From Desulfarculus sp. (GTDB taxonomy: Bacteria > Desulfobacterota > Desulfarculia > Desulfarculales > Desulfarculaceae), in assembly GCA_003605055.1 (NCBI GenBank), contig QZKP01000013.1, forward strand, positions 1-50,010: DNA of 50,010 bases. Reading direction: 5' to 3'. Under the pieces are notes generated by a model that saw only the letters and a list, made by a program, of their open reading frames with translations, ran no database searches and was not told the DNA's origin. Shown here piece by piece: positions 40,949 through 49,556 of this stretch. The translations under genes and the position numbers were made by a program. Position 1 is the first letter of the stretch. Every line of letters begins with the position of its first letter.

Positions 40949-41832
40949 TCCGGCAGCTCCTCGCCGATGATGCCGGTGGGCTTGAACAAGAGGATGCCGA
41001 TGAGCAGCACGAAGGCCAGGGCGTCGCGGTAGCCGGCCAGCTCCGGCAGCCAGGCCACCAGAAGTATCTCGGCCAGGCCCAAGAGCAGGCCGCCGATCAT
41101 GGCCCCCGCCACGTTGCCGATGCCGCCCAGCACCGCGGCCACGAAGGCCTTGAGACCCGGCAGCACGCCCATCAGGGGGTTGATCTGGGGGTACTTCATG
41201 GCCCAGAGCACGCCGCCGGCCGCGGCCAGGGCGCTGCCGATGGCGAAGGTGGCCGCCACCACCCGGTTGGTGTCGATGCCCATCAGGCGCACGGTGACCA
41301 GGTCCCGGGACAGGGCGCGCATGGCCATGCCCAGGCGGGTGCGGTAGATGATGATGAGCAGGCCGGCCAGGATCAGGCCGGTGATGATCGGCGTCCACAC
41401 GCTCAGGGAGAGCACCCGCACCGAGCCCCACTGGTAGATATGGTTGAACACCTCCGGCCGCAGGAAGGCCTTGGGCCGGCCGCCGAAGACCACCAGCCCT
41501 AGGTTCTCCAAAAAGAAGCTGACCCCGATGGCGGTGATCAGGGCGCTGATGCGCGGCGCCCGCCGCAGCGGCCGGTAGGCGCCCTGGTCTATGAGCACGC
41601 CCAACAGGGCCGTGAGCAGCATGGAGCCCATCAGCGCCGCCCACCAGGGCAGGCCGAACTGCACGGCCCCGAACCAGGCCATATAGCAGCCCACCATCAG
41701 CACGTCGCCGTGGGCGAAGTTGATCAGGCGCAGGATGCCGTAGACCAGGGTGTAGCCGATGGCGATCAGCCCGTAGAGGCAGCCCAGGGTCAGGCCGTTG
41801 ATGATCTGCTGGGTTAGCTGGGCGCCGTCCAT
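40945..41832 (-). CDS. livH: LivH-type permease
   Basis: This 295-residue permease has about eight membrane segments with the LivH motifs YGLIAIGYTLVYGILRLINFAHGDV, ISALITAIGVSFFLEN and VLGGIGNVAGAMIGG. The ATG at 41832 has GGGAG upstream. A strong hairpin separates it from the substrate-binding gene upstream, which probably lowers expression of the permease and ATPase genes relative to the binding proteins. Confidence 0.93.
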   Translation of the reverse strand: MDGAQLTQQIINGLTLGCLYGLIAIGYTLVYGILRLINFAHGDVLMVGCYMAWFGAVQFGLPWWAALMGSMLLTALLGVLIDQGAYRPLRRAPRISALITAIGVSFFLENLGLVVFGGRPKAFLRPEVFNHIYQWGSVRVLSLSVWTPIITGLILAGLLIIIYRTRLGMAMRALSRDLVTVRLMGIDTNRVVAATFAIGSALAAAGGVLWAMKYPQINPLMGVLPGLKAFVAAVLGGIGNVAGAMIGGLLLGLAEILLVAWLPELAGYRDALAFVLLIGILLFKPTGIIGEELPE

Positions 41833-41849
41833 GCCGCTCCCTGGATGGC

Positions 41850-41877
41850 GCGGGCGGGGCCCGGCCGCCCCGCCCGC
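41850..41877 (-). promoter_or_regulatory. Intercistronic stem-loop between substrate-binding gene and livH
   Basis: GCGGGCGGGGC and GCCCCGCCCGC form a perfect 11-pair stem around a six-base loop. No T-run follows. Such stems often protect the upstream binding-protein mRNA and reduce downstream expression. Confidence 0.6.
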
Positions 41878-41898
41878 ACTTCAGCCGCCGAAAAGGCC

Positions 41899-43017
41899 CT
41901 AGGGCTTGACCGTGGCCACGTAGGTGAACTGGCCGTCCTTGACCTTGAGTATCACCGCCGGCTTGACCGCGTTGTGCTGCACCAGGGTCAGGACGCCGGT
42001 GACGCCCGGGAAGTCCTTGGTCTGCTCCAGGGCCGCGGCCACCTCGGCGCCCTTCACGGACTTGGCCCGCTGCATGGCGTCCAGCAGGGCGTTGTAGGAG
42101 TCATAGGACAGGGCGCTCACCGAGTCCGGGGCCTCGTGGTAGGCCTGGCGGTAGGCGGCCACGAAGCTCCGGCCGCTCTTGGTGGTCACGCCCTTTTCGT
42201 CGAAGTGGGTGGTCAGGTACAGCCCCTCCACCGCCGGGCCGCCGATCTTGATCAGCTCCGCGGCCTGGGCCGCGTCGCCGCTGAGGAGCGGCTGCTTGAG
42301 CCCCAGCTCCCGGGCCTGGCGGGCGATGAGGGCGTCCTCGGTGAAGTAGCCGGGCACGTAGATGATGTCCGGCTTGGCCGCGGCGATGGCCCCCAACTGG
42401 GCGCTGAAGTCCTGGTCGCCGGTGTTGTAGTGGATCTTGAGCGCGATCTTGCCGCCCAGCTTGCTGAAAGCCCGCTCGAAGAAGCCGGCGATGCCCACGC
42501 AGTAGTCCTGGCTGATGTCTATCATCACCGCCGCGGTCCGGGCCTTGAGGTTGGCGCGGGCGAACTTGGCGGCCACGCTGCCCTGGAAGGGGTCTATGAA
42601 GCAGATGCGGAAGACGTATTTCCTGCCCTGGGTGACCAGGGGGTTGGTGGCCCAGGGGCTGAGCAGGGGCACGCCCGCCTGCTCGGCCACCGGCGCGGCG
42701 GCCAGGGAGTTGCTGGAGGTCAGGCAGCCCAGGATGGCCTGCACCCGGTTCTTCTGGATCACCCGGTTGACCGCGTTAGAGGCCTCCACCTTGTCGCTCT
42801 TGTTGTCAGCCACCACCAGTTCCACCGGCCGCCCCAGCACCGTGGGCCGGGCCTGCTGGGCCAGCTTGAGGCCCTTGACCCCGTTTTGGCCGTACACCGC
42901 GGCGGGACCGGTCATGGGAAACACCACCCCCAGCTTGACGGGCTCGGCGGCCGGGGCCGGCGCGGCCAGGGCCGCGCAAAGGACCGCGCACGCGGCGGCC
43001 AGCATCATACGCTTCAT
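41899..43017 (-). CDS. Periplasmic branched-chain-type substrate-binding protein, paralogue 1
   Basis: This 372-residue protein has a signal peptide (cleavage near PAPAA-EP, about 24) and a type I periplasmic-binding fold: VKLGVVFPMTGPAAVYGQNGVKG, ADNKSDKVEA, LLSPWATNPLVTQGRKYVFR and IDPFQGSVAA. It delivers ligand to LivHM. It is a close paralogue of the next upstream gene, sharing long motifs (NTGDQDFSAQLG, IKIGGPAVEG). Two tandem binding proteins before one transporter suggest two related ligands. Confidence 0.92.
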   Translation of the reverse strand: MKRMMLAAACAVLCAALAAPAPAAEPVKLGVVFPMTGPAAVYGQNGVKGLKLAQQARPTVLGRPVELVVADNKSDKVEASNAVNRVIQKNRVQAILGCLTSSNSLAAAPVAEQAGVPLLSPWATNPLVTQGRKYVFRICFIDPFQGSVAAKFARANLKARTAAVMIDISQDYCVGIAGFFERAFSKLGGKIALKIHYNTGDQDFSAQLGAIAAAKPDIIYVPGYFTEDALIARQARELGLKQPLLSGDAAQAAELIKIGGPAVEGLYLTTHFDEKGVTTKSGRSFVAAYRQAYHEAPDSVSALSYDSYNALLDAMQRAKSVKGAEVAAALEQTKDFPGVTGVLTLVQHNAVKPAVILKVKDGQFTYVATVKP

Positions 43018-43038
43018 GTCGGGTTATCCTCTTCTAGG

Positions 43039-44193
43039 CTAGGGGTTCATGGTGGTGACGTAGTCAAACTTGCCTTTTTTGACCTTGAGCAGCACCGCGC
43101 TCTTGACCGCGTTGCCGTCCGGGCCGATGTTGATGGCCCCGCTGACCCCGGCGAAGCCCCTGGTGGCGGCCAGGGCCGCGCGCAGCTTGGGGCCCTCCGT
43201 GGTTCCGGCCCGGGCCAGGGCGTCGGCCAGCACCAGGTAGCTGTCGGCCCCCAGGGCGTGGAAGCCGGTGAGGTCCTCCTTGACCTGGCCGGCCTTTTTC
43301 ATCTGCTCATAGCGCCGCAGGAACTGGGCGGCGCGCTGGCCCTGCACGCCGGCCGGGTGGAAGTGGGCGGTGAAGGTGAAGCCCTCCACCGCCGGGCCGC
43401 CGATCTTGATCAGCTCCGGGGCCTGGGCTCCGTCGCCGGAGAGCAGGGGGATCTTCAGGCCCAGCTCCCGGGCCTGGCGGGCCACCAGGGCGTCCTCGGT
43501 GTAGTAGTTGGGCAGATACAGGATGTCCGCCCCGGACTGCTTGACCGTGCCCAACTGGGCGCTGAAGTCCTGGTCGCCGGTGTTGCACTTGACCTGGGCC
43601 GCGATCTGGCCGCCCAGCAGGGTGAACTCGCGCATGAAAAAGGCGGCCAGGCCCACGCAGTAGTCCTGGGCCACGTCAATGAGCACCGCCGCCCGGCGGG
43701 CCTTGAGGTGGCGATAGGCGTAGCGGGCGGCCACCTGGCCCTGGAAGGGGTCTATGAAGCAGACCCTAAAGGCGTACTTCCGGCCCTGGGTGACCAGGGG
43801 GTTGGTGGCGGTGGGGCTTATCATGGGCCGCTGGGCCTGCTCGGCCAGGGGCGCCACGGCCAGGGCCCGGCCGCTGGTGGCCGGCCCCAGGATGGCCACG
43901 GCCTGCTCTTTCTTGAGCAGGCGGCTGGTGGCGTTGGCCGCCTCTACGTTGTCGCTCTTGTTGTCGGCCAGCACCAGCTTCAGGGGCCGGCCCAGCGCGC
44001 TGGGCTGCATCTGCTGGGCGATCTGCATGCCGATCCAGCACATCTGGCCGTAGGCTGCCACCGGGCCGGTCATGGGCAGCACCACCCCCACCACGATGGG
44101 CGGGGCCTGGGCCGCGGCCGGGCCCGCGGCCAGCAGGCACAACAGCGCCGCCAGGGCCAGCCGCAGGGCACGCACGCCAAGGCATCCGGGCAT
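43039..44193 (-). CDS. Periplasmic branched-chain-type substrate-binding protein, paralogue 2
   Basis: This 384-residue paralogue of the previous protein is the first gene of the transporter operon. A signal peptide ends near AAAQA. Motifs are VVGVVLPMTGPVAAYGQM, ADNKSDNVEAANA, ISPTATNPLVTQGRKYAFR and VGLAAFFMREFTLLGG. The ATG at 44193 has GAGGAG upstream and is preferred to an earlier in-frame start. Differences at the ligand cleft (WATNP against TATNP) suggest altered specificity. A TTGACA promoter lies about 75 nt upstream. Confidence 0.92.
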   Translation of the reverse strand: MPGCLGVRALRLALAALLCLLAAGPAAAQAPPIVVGVVLPMTGPVAAYGQMCWIGMQIAQQMQPSALGRPLKLVLADNKSDNVEAANATSRLLKKEQAVAILGPATSGRALAVAPLAEQAQRPMISPTATNPLVTQGRKYAFRVCFIDPFQGQVAARYAYRHLKARRAAVLIDVAQDYCVGLAAFFMREFTLLGGQIAAQVKCNTGDQDFSAQLGTVKQSGADILYLPNYYTEDALVARQARELGLKIPLLSGDGAQAPELIKIGGPAVEGFTFTAHFHPAGVQGQRAAQFLRRYEQMKKAGQVKEDLTGFHALGADSYLVLADALARAGTTEGPKLRAALAATRGFAGVSGAINIGPDGNAVKSAVLLKVKKGKFDYVTTMNP

Positions 44194-44272
44194 GGGCTCG
44201 CTCCTCGCCTGGTTTGGCAAATGATCAAAACCGCCGCGCCGGCCGGCGGCGGCGAGCAGACGGATGAAACTC

Positions 44273-44302
44273 AACATAAGTAAGGACGCCCAGGCATGTC
44301 AA
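44273..44302 (-). promoter_or_regulatory. Sigma70-type promoter for the Liv-type transporter operon
   Basis: On the minus strand TTGACA (44302-44297) is followed after 18 bases by TATGTT (44278-44273). The start point would be near 44266, giving a leader of about 70 nt before the ATG at 44193. Confidence 0.6.
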
Positions 44303-44394
44303 GCCGGCCGCGGGCGGGCGCGCCCTGAACCGGGGCCGCGGGCGCCGCCCCGGTGGCGGGCCGGCCGCGGTCATCAGGCGCCGGCCCGGCCGGC

Positions 44395-44508
44395 TCAGGC
44401 CTTTTCCTGGCCGGCCTTCTCCTGGCGCTGCTCGCGCCAGCCCAGCCAGGCCACCAACAGGGCCACGGCGATAGAGCCGCCGAAGATCACGTAAAACACC
44501 CAGTTCAT
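44395..44508 (-). CDS. 37-residue single-span membrane protein
   Basis: A near-perfect ribosome binding site (AAGGAGAG, six bases to the ATG at 44508) begins a 37-codon gene. The product has a single hydrophobic helix (VFYVIFGGSIAVALLVAWLGW) and a charged tail rich in Glu, Lys and Gln. Small one-helix proteins of this size often modulate a membrane complex. No family is recognised. It lies upstream of the transporter promoter and downstream of xth on the same strand. Confidence 0.6.
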   Translation of the reverse strand: MNWVFYVIFGGSIAVALLVAWLGWREQRQEKAGQEKA

Positions 44509-44584
44509 GCGGGCTCTCCTTGACCAGCAGGTGAAAGCCAGGGTTACACCGCCACCATAGCACCCGCCCGGGGGCGGGGCAAGC

Positions 44585-45364
44585 CTAGGCCTGGCCCAGG
44601 TCGAAGCCGGCCAATACCGGCGTGTGGTCGCTGGGCTTGGCCAGGCCGCGGGGGCCAATGTCCACCTCGCAGGAGGCGCAGAGCTTGGCCAGGGGCCGGC
44701 TGGCCAGCACCAGGTCCAGGCGCCAGCCCAGGTTGCGCTCAAAAGACTTGGGCAGGCGGTAGTCCCAGAAGGTGAACTGCTTGACCCCCGGGTGGTGCAG
44801 GCGGAAGCAGTCGCGCAGGCCCAGCGCGGCCAGGGCCCGGCGCTCCTCCGGGTGGCAGCCCACCTTGCCGGCCATGCGCTTGGGGTCGAACACGTCTAAG
44901 TCCTCGGGCGCCACGTTCATGTCCCCGGTCAGGACCAGGCGCTGCCGGGGCTGGAAGTTGGCCGCCAGCCAGCCGCGCAGTTGGGCCAGGAACTCCAGCT
45001 TGTAGGCAAAGGCCGGGTCGCCCACCTCCCGCCCCTGGGGCACGTAGCAGTTGACCACCCACACCCCGTCCACCAGCACGCTGAGCAGCCGGGCCTGGTC
45101 CTCGGGCCTGCCGCCGTCAAAGCCCACGCGCACCTCCTGGGGCTGGCTCTTGGTGAGCACGGCCACCCCGTTGAAGGCCTTCTGCCCCCAGCAGTGGACC
45201 ACGTAGCCTGCCTCCTGCAGGGCCTGGCGGGGGAAGTCCGCGTCCGGCGCCTTGGTCTCCTGCAGACAGACCACCTGCGGCCCGCGCGCGGCCAGCCAGT
45301 CCAGGAGCAGGGGCAGGCGCGCCCGGATGCCGTTGACGTTGAAGGTGGCCAGGGTCCAGCTCAT
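44585..45364 (-). CDS. xth: Exodeoxyribonuclease III (AP endonuclease)
   Basis: This 259-residue enzyme of the ExoIII/APE family cuts abasic sites and resects DNA ends. Catalytic residues are visible: N11 in FNVNGIRAR, E36 in CLQETKAPD, D148 and N150 in LTGDMNVAP, D217 in RLDLVLAS, and D246-H247 in SDHTPV. Length is normal. The ATG at 45364 follows GGAGGTG. It is divergent from a zinc-ribbon gene. Confidence 0.95.
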   Translation of the reverse strand: MSWTLATFNVNGIRARLPLLLDWLAARGPQVVCLQETKAPDADFPRQALQEAGYVVHCWGQKAFNGVAVLTKSQPQEVRVGFDGGRPEDQARLLSVLVDGVWVVNCYVPQGREVGDPAFAYKLEFLAQLRGWLAANFQPRQRLVLTGDMNVAPEDLDVFDPKRMAGKVGCHPEERRALAALGLRDCFRLHHPGVKQFTFWDYRLPKSFERNLGWRLDLVLASRPLAKLCASCEVDIGPRGLAKPSDHTPVLAGFDLGQA

Positions 45365-45486
45365 GATGCACCTCCGCCCAGGCCCATAATAGCACGCCCG
45401 GCCCCGGCCGACTTGCCAGGCCGGCGCGGGCGGGTTACACTCTTGCCGCGCGGGCCGGGGCCCAGGCCGGCCCGGGAGGAATGCTT

Positions 45487-45741
45487 ATGCCCATCTATGA
45501 ATTCCGCTGCGAGAGCTGCCAGCAGGTGTTCGAGCACCTGGCCCTGAAGGCCGGCGAAAAGCTGGAGCTGAAGTGCCCGGCCTGCGGCGGCGCGGAGCTG
45601 GCCCGGGTGCTGAGCACCTGCGCCGCCATCGTCTCCGGCTCCAGCCAGCCCGCCTGCCCCAGCCAGGGCCCCTGCCTGGAGCAGCGCTCCTGCGCCAACG
45701 CGGGCAACTGCGGCACCATCACCCTGCCCGGCCCGGACTAA
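45487..45741 (+). CDS. FmdB-type zinc-ribbon protein
   Basis: This 84-residue protein starts MPIYEFRCESC, the signature of FmdB-type putative regulators, with a zinc ribbon formed by C8, C11, C30 and C33. The rest holds five more Cys (C45, C57, C63, C69, C75), an unusually Cys-rich tail that may bind a second metal. The ATG at 45487 has GGGAGGA. Its target is unknown. Confidence 0.85.
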   Translation: MPIYEFRCESCQQVFEHLALKAGEKLELKCPACGGAELARVLSTCAAIVSGSSQPACPSQGPCLEQRSCANAGNCGTITLPGPD

Positions 45742-46008
45742 GGCCCGGCGCGGCCAGGCGGGCGCGCGGCCCGGGACAACCGGACAGCGCGACCGGCTCC
45801 CTGGCCGGCCGCGTAGTTTTGCCCGGCCTGCCCCCCGGGCCAGTTACGGCAAGTGAGCCTGACAGCGGCCGAAACCGGGGGGCGGTCCGTCAGGGCTCCG
45901 CAGAATTAAGTTATAAAAAACAATATGTTGTGTATTTGACGCCCGCCGGCGGGGTATTTGCATGTCTCTGCCCCGGCCCCTGGCTCGGCCGGGGTGGGGG
46001 GATCAGAC

Positions 46009-46374
46009 ATGCACCGCTATGCGGCCCTGTTGATTTTTTGCGGCGGGGCGTTGCCGGCCTGTCTGGCCGGGACGGTCCGCAAGCCGCCGGGCCAGGGGCC
46101 CTTTCTGGCCCCGGGGGCGCTCCAGTCCGCGGGCGCGGGCTGGCTGGGCTGGCTCCTGGCCGGGGTGGCGCTGGGCCTGGTGCTGGCCTGGGCCGGCCGG
46201 CGCTGCTGGCTGCGCCGGGCCGCGCAGGGCAAGGGAATCTGGGCCAGCGGCGACCTCAACCGCCTGCATGCGGCCCTGGCCCTGGTGGAGGAGGTGCTGG
46301 TGGGATTGAAGATCAGGGGCAAGGTGGTGGGGCTGGGGGCGTGGGCGAAGAGGAAGGCGCGGGAGAAAAGATAG
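46009..46374 (+). CDS. Putative small membrane or lipoprotein, function unknown
   Basis: A 121-residue frame begins at ATG 46009 with GGGGGGATC upstream. It has a short hydrophobic start ending in a lipobox-like LPAC (C18), a transmembrane segment at about 43-65 and a basic, helical C-terminus. In high-GC DNA such frames can be accidental, but the signals and hydrophobic pattern favour a gene. No homologue is recognised. The preceding 45742-46008 shows nothing convincing. Confidence 0.4.
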   Translation: MHRYAALLIFCGGALPACLAGTVRKPPGQGPFLAPGALQSAGAGWLGWLLAGVALGLVLAWAGRRCWLRRAAQGKGIWASGDLNRLHAALALVEEVLVGLKIRGKVVGLGAWAKRKAREKR

Positions 46375-46415
46375 GTGGAGCTACATGACGTATCCAACGC
46401 GGCTTCAGTCCATTT

Positions 46416-46847
46416 TTACAAGATGATTTCAAGCCGATACCGTAGCGTTTCCCGTTCATCGCTGGTCATGAAATACTCAACCGTATAGATCCAATCATGT
46501 TTCTGACCGCGGTGGGTAGAGATGTTCGCCATATCACTTTCTAAAGGCGTAAGTAAGGGAGCGTACGAAAGATGCTGCTTTGGATGGATTGCAATTCGTT
46601 TAGGATAAGGCACATTCTCATCCAACTCAACATCTATGCCTTCAATGAAACGCATTGCGCCCTGGTCTATAAGAATCGACCCGTTATGGTCAAAAATTAC
46701 TGACGGTCGAAGGGCACCTGCCAGCTTACGAAGAAAGGCGTCTTCACGAATTCGGCTTTCAATGCGTTTGTCAACGAAGCGCGTAAAACCGTAGATTGCT
46801 CCAATTACGACAACTACAGCCGCAATTATTTCAATAACTAAATACAT
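46416..46847 (-). CDS. Membrane-anchored hypothetical protein on AT-rich DNA
   Basis: This 143-residue protein has an N-terminal membrane helix (LVIEIIAAVVVVIGAIYGF) and a soluble domain of about 115 residues with IREDAFLRKLAGALRPSVIFDHNGSI and HDWIYTVEYFM. The base composition is lower in GC than its neighbours, suggesting transfer. The ATG at 46847 follows AAGGATT. No family is recognised; a membrane-tethered accessory or immunity-like protein is conceivable. Confidence 0.6.
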   Translation of the reverse strand: MYLVIEIIAAVVVVIGAIYGFTRFVDKRIESRIREDAFLRKLAGALRPSVIFDHNGSILIDQGAMRFIEGIDVELDENVPYPKRIAIHPKQHLSYAPLLTPLESDMANISTHRGQKHDWIYTVEYFMTSDERETLRYRLEIIL

Positions 46848-47209
46848 AGCTAATCCTTAAGCGACGAACCTTCCAATTTGTTTTAGACTCTCCCTACCCA
46901 CAGGATGCCATAACCCTACCTCTTCGAGGCCCTCAAAATCGGTTTGTCGTGATTAACCATTATCCGAAATTCATACTTGATTTCGCAAGTGCGCTAAAAT
47001 GATTTGTCGGGTTTCGGGTCTTCGGCCCTCAACCCAGCCAACGCGAAGCTGGATGTGGCCGCCCCATCCCCGGCGCCGAGACGCCGGAGTCCGGCGGGAG
47101 CCCGGCGGCGCGCGGGGCCGGCGAAAATTAAATAGGCCGCCAGGCACCAGGATATAGAGAATTATAATTTCCGCGTGATATAATTAAAAATCTTTTAATT
47201 GCGAGTCCT
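46848..47209. other. Intergenic region with several hairpins and AT-rich promoter-like end
   Basis: No gene is seen. Stems are at 47009-47035 (GGGTT and AACCC around an inner TCTTCG loop) and 47070-47087 (CCGGCG and CGCCGG). The last 60 bases are AT-rich, with TATAAT at 47163-47168 and at 47179-47184, but no fitting -35, upstream of the radical SAM gene. Confidence 0.5.
47182..47200 (+). promoter_or_regulatory. Palindromic operator candidate before the radical SAM gene
   Basis: AATTAAAA, three bases and TTTTAATT form a perfect inverted repeat that ends nine bases before the ATG at 47210 and overlaps a TATAAT. Its location suggests a regulator-binding site or translation-controlling hairpin. 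Confidence 0.45.
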
Positions 47210-48712
47210 ATGAAAGTCCTTCTGATCTACCCCCAGAGTCCAGAGACCTTTTGGAGTTTCAAACACGCCCTGAAATTCATCACCAAGAAGGCCCTGCACC
47301 CTCCCCTGGGGCTGCTCACCGTGGCAGCCATGCTCCCGGAGACATGGGAGAAAAAGCTGGTTGACGAGAACGTGGAGCCCCTCCTGGACAAGCACCTGGA
47401 GTGGGCGGACTACGCCTTTATCAGCGCCATGGCCATCCAGAGGAAGTCCGTGCAGCGGGTGGTGGACCGCTGCCGGGAAAAGGGGGTCAAGGTGGTGGCC
47501 GGGGGGCCTCTGTTCACCACCGGCCACCAGGAGTTCAGCGGCATTGACCACTTTGTGCTGGGCGAGGCCGAGGTCACCCTGCCCAGGTTCTTGCGGGACC
47601 TGGAGGCCGGCGAGGCCCGGGCCATCTACGCCACGGACCAGTTCCCCGACCTGGCCGGCACCCCGCCGCCCCTGTGGGGCCTGCTCAAGCTCAGGCGCTA
47701 CGCCTCCATGAGCCTGCAATACTCCCGGGGCTGCCCCTTTCAGTGTGAGTTCTGCGACATAACCACGCTGTTCGGCCGCAAGGTGCGCACCAAGTCCACC
47801 ACCCAGGTCCTGGCCGAGCTGGAGGGCCTGCGGGCCGCGGGCTGGCGGGGGGCCCTGTTCATCGTGGACGACAACTTCATCGGCAACAAGGTCAAGCTTA
47901 AAAGGAAGGTCCTGCCGGCCATCATCGCCTGGATGCGCCTTTACAAGCGCCCCTTTATCCTGTCCACCGAGGCCTCCATTGACCTGAGCGACGACGAGGA
48001 GCTGATGACCCTGATGGTGCGGGCCGGATTCGACGGGGTGTTCGTGGGCATCGAGACCCCCAACGAGGATAGCCTGGCCGAGTGCAGCAAGCTGCAGAAC
48101 CGCAACCGCGATCTGGTGGCCTGCATAAAGAAAATACAGAGCTTCGGCCTGGAGGTGCGCGGCGGATTCATCGTGGGCTTCGACCATGACTCCCCCTCGA
48201 TCTTTGACAAGCAGATCGAGCTGATCCAGAACAGCCGGATCGTCACGGCCATGGTGGGGCTGCTCAACGCGCCCCGGGGCAGCCGGCTCTACCAGCGCAT
48301 AGTCCAGGAAGGCCGCCTGGTGCAAGAGGTCACCGGCGACAACACCGACCTTTCCACCAACATCCAGCCCAAGATGGGCCTGGAGGCCCTGTCCCAGGGC
48401 TACCGCCAGATCATCAGCGGCATCTACTCCCCCAAGCCCTACTTCGACCGGGTGCGGGCCTATCTGCGGGAGTACCACCCCCAGCAAAAGAACCGGTCGC
48501 GTTTTCACGCCCGCTACATACGGCTGCACACCGGCTATGCCTGGGCCTTCCCCAAGACCCTGATCCTGCTGGGCGTCAAGGACCGGGCCCGCGTGCAATA
48601 CTGGAAGCTGTTCTTCTGGTCCCTGTTCCGGCGGCCCAAGCTCTTTCCCATGGCCATGACCTTTGCCGTCTACGGCTTCCACTTCCGCAAGGTCTTCCAG
48701 GCCTGCCTGTAG
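47210..48712 (+). CDS. B12-binding-type radical SAM enzyme (DUF4070 group)
   Basis: This 500-residue protein has an N-terminal B12-binding-like domain (about 1-140, HPPLGLLTVAAMLP and VVAGGPLFT) and a radical SAM domain with RGCPFQCEFC, the CxxxCxxC cluster motif with C175, C179 and C182. The region FVGIETPNEDSL and GFIVGFDHD match the superfamily core, and a C-terminal DUF4070-like part follows (about 360-500). It resembles HpnP-type and related methylases or cyclases. The classical DxHxxG B12 motif is not seen. A methylation or C-C chemistry role on a lipid or peptide is inferred; substrate unknown. Confidence 0.88.
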   Translation: MKVLLIYPQSPETFWSFKHALKFITKKALHPPLGLLTVAAMLPETWEKKLVDENVEPLLDKHLEWADYAFISAMAIQRKSVQRVVDRCREKGVKVVAGGPLFTTGHQEFSGIDHFVLGEAEVTLPRFLRDLEAGEARAIYATDQFPDLAGTPPPLWGLLKLRRYASMSLQYSRGCPFQCEFCDITTLFGRKVRTKSTTQVLAELEGLRAAGWRGALFIVDDNFIGNKVKLKRKVLPAIIAWMRLYKRPFILSTEASIDLSDDEELMTLMVRAGFDGVFVGIETPNEDSLAECSKLQNRNRDLVACIKKIQSFGLEVRGGFIVGFDHDSPSIFDKQIELIQNSRIVTAMVGLLNAPRGSRLYQRIVQEGRLVQEVTGDNTDLSTNIQPKMGLEALSQGYRQIISGIYSPKPYFDRVRAYLREYHPQQKNRSRFHARYIRLHTGYAWAFPKTLILLGVKDRARVQYWKLFFWSLFRRPKLFPMAMTFAVYGFHFRKVFQACL

Positions 48713-49022
48713 CCGGGTAAACCAGGGCTCAAAGATTCTATTCCGGCCCATCCGGGGTGATACGGCCGGATAACTTCCCCCAAGGCCCTAAAGCGTAAGG
48801 CCTTGCCCCCAAGGCAAGGGCCCGGCCGGGCCTTCGGGGGCGCAACCCCCGGGCGGCCCCGTCCCGCGGGTTGTCCGGATGGCCCACTAAGGGAAATTCA
48901 GGCTGGAGCGCGCAGGCACGCGCCAGTAAGCCGCGCCGGGCCGTTCGCGGCCCTGGCCACGGCGCCGGCGACGCGGGGCCGGGCGGCGTCCTCCACCGCC
49001 CGGCCCCGCCGAGGCGTCAGGC
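48713..49022. other. Intergenic region with three adjacent hairpins
   Basis: No gene is visible. CCTTGCC/GGCAAGG (48801-48819), GCCCGGCCGGGC (48820-48831) and CGGGGG/CCCCCG (48835-48851) are consecutive GC-rich stems without T-runs. They may protect the radical SAM mRNA 3' end. The rest shows nothing I can name. Confidence 0.4.
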
Positions 49023-49556
49023 TCAGCGCTTCTTCAGGCACCAGGCCTGGGCGGCCTGGTCCAAGGTGGCATAGCAGGGCCCGGCCTCGTCTCCCGACCC
49101 CTTGCGCTTCAGGCACCAGCGGTTTTTCACGTACACATAGGTCGGCACGCGGCCGTCGTTGCAGCGCACCTGCACCCGCTGCCGGGGGTTGGTGCCGCAG
49201 CACTTCCACTGGGTGAACAGCTTCCAGCCATTGCCGGCGCTGGGGATGGAGGACGGCATGGGCTCCCGCGGCGGGGCGGGTTTGGGCTGGCACCAAGCCT
49301 TGGCCGCCTGGTCCAGGGTGTTGTAGCAGGGCCCGGCCCCGTCGGGCTGGCCCTTGCGCTTCAGGCACCAGCGGCCCTGGTACTTGACATACACGGGCTG
49401 GCGGCCGTCGGCGCACCTGACCTGCACCCGCTCCAGGGGGTTCTTGCCGCAGCACGTCCATTTGCCCACCACGGTCCAGCCCCAGGCCGAGCCGGCCCAG
49501 AGCAGGGCGGTCAGCGAGGCCAAGACCAGCAGGTAGAGCGCACGGGACCTTTTCAT
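49023..49556 (-). CDS. Secreted protein with two identical-pattern six-Cys repeats
   Basis: This 177-residue protein has a signal peptide (to about residue 26) and two tandem domains, 27-89 and 111-173, joined by a Pro-rich linker. The Cys are at 35, 36, 48, 64, 77 and 89 in the first and at 119, 120, 132, 148, 161 and 173 in the second, with exactly the same spacing (period 84). Each domain has a CCG..NP..RVQVRC motif, WCLKRKG and AGPCY.TLDQAA.AWC. Disulfide-stabilised export is likely. No known family is recognised. The ATG at 49556 has GGGAGGAG upstream. Role unknown; binding or antimicrobial activity cannot be judged. Confidence 0.75.
   Translation of the reverse strand: MKRSRALYLLVLASLTALLWAGSAWGWTVVGKWTCCGKNPLERVQVRCADGRQPVYVKYQGRWCLKRKGQPDGAGPCYNTLDQAAKAWCQPKPAPPREPMPSSIPSAGNGWKLFTQWKCCGTNPRQRVQVRCNDGRVPTYVYVKNRWCLKRKGSGDEAGPCYATLDQAAQAWCLKKR

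Noticed and set aside
41845-44283. A 812-codon plus-strand frame over the two substrate-binding genes
   Set aside because: Antisense artefact of high GC; internal duplication only reflects the two paralogous binding proteins beneath it.
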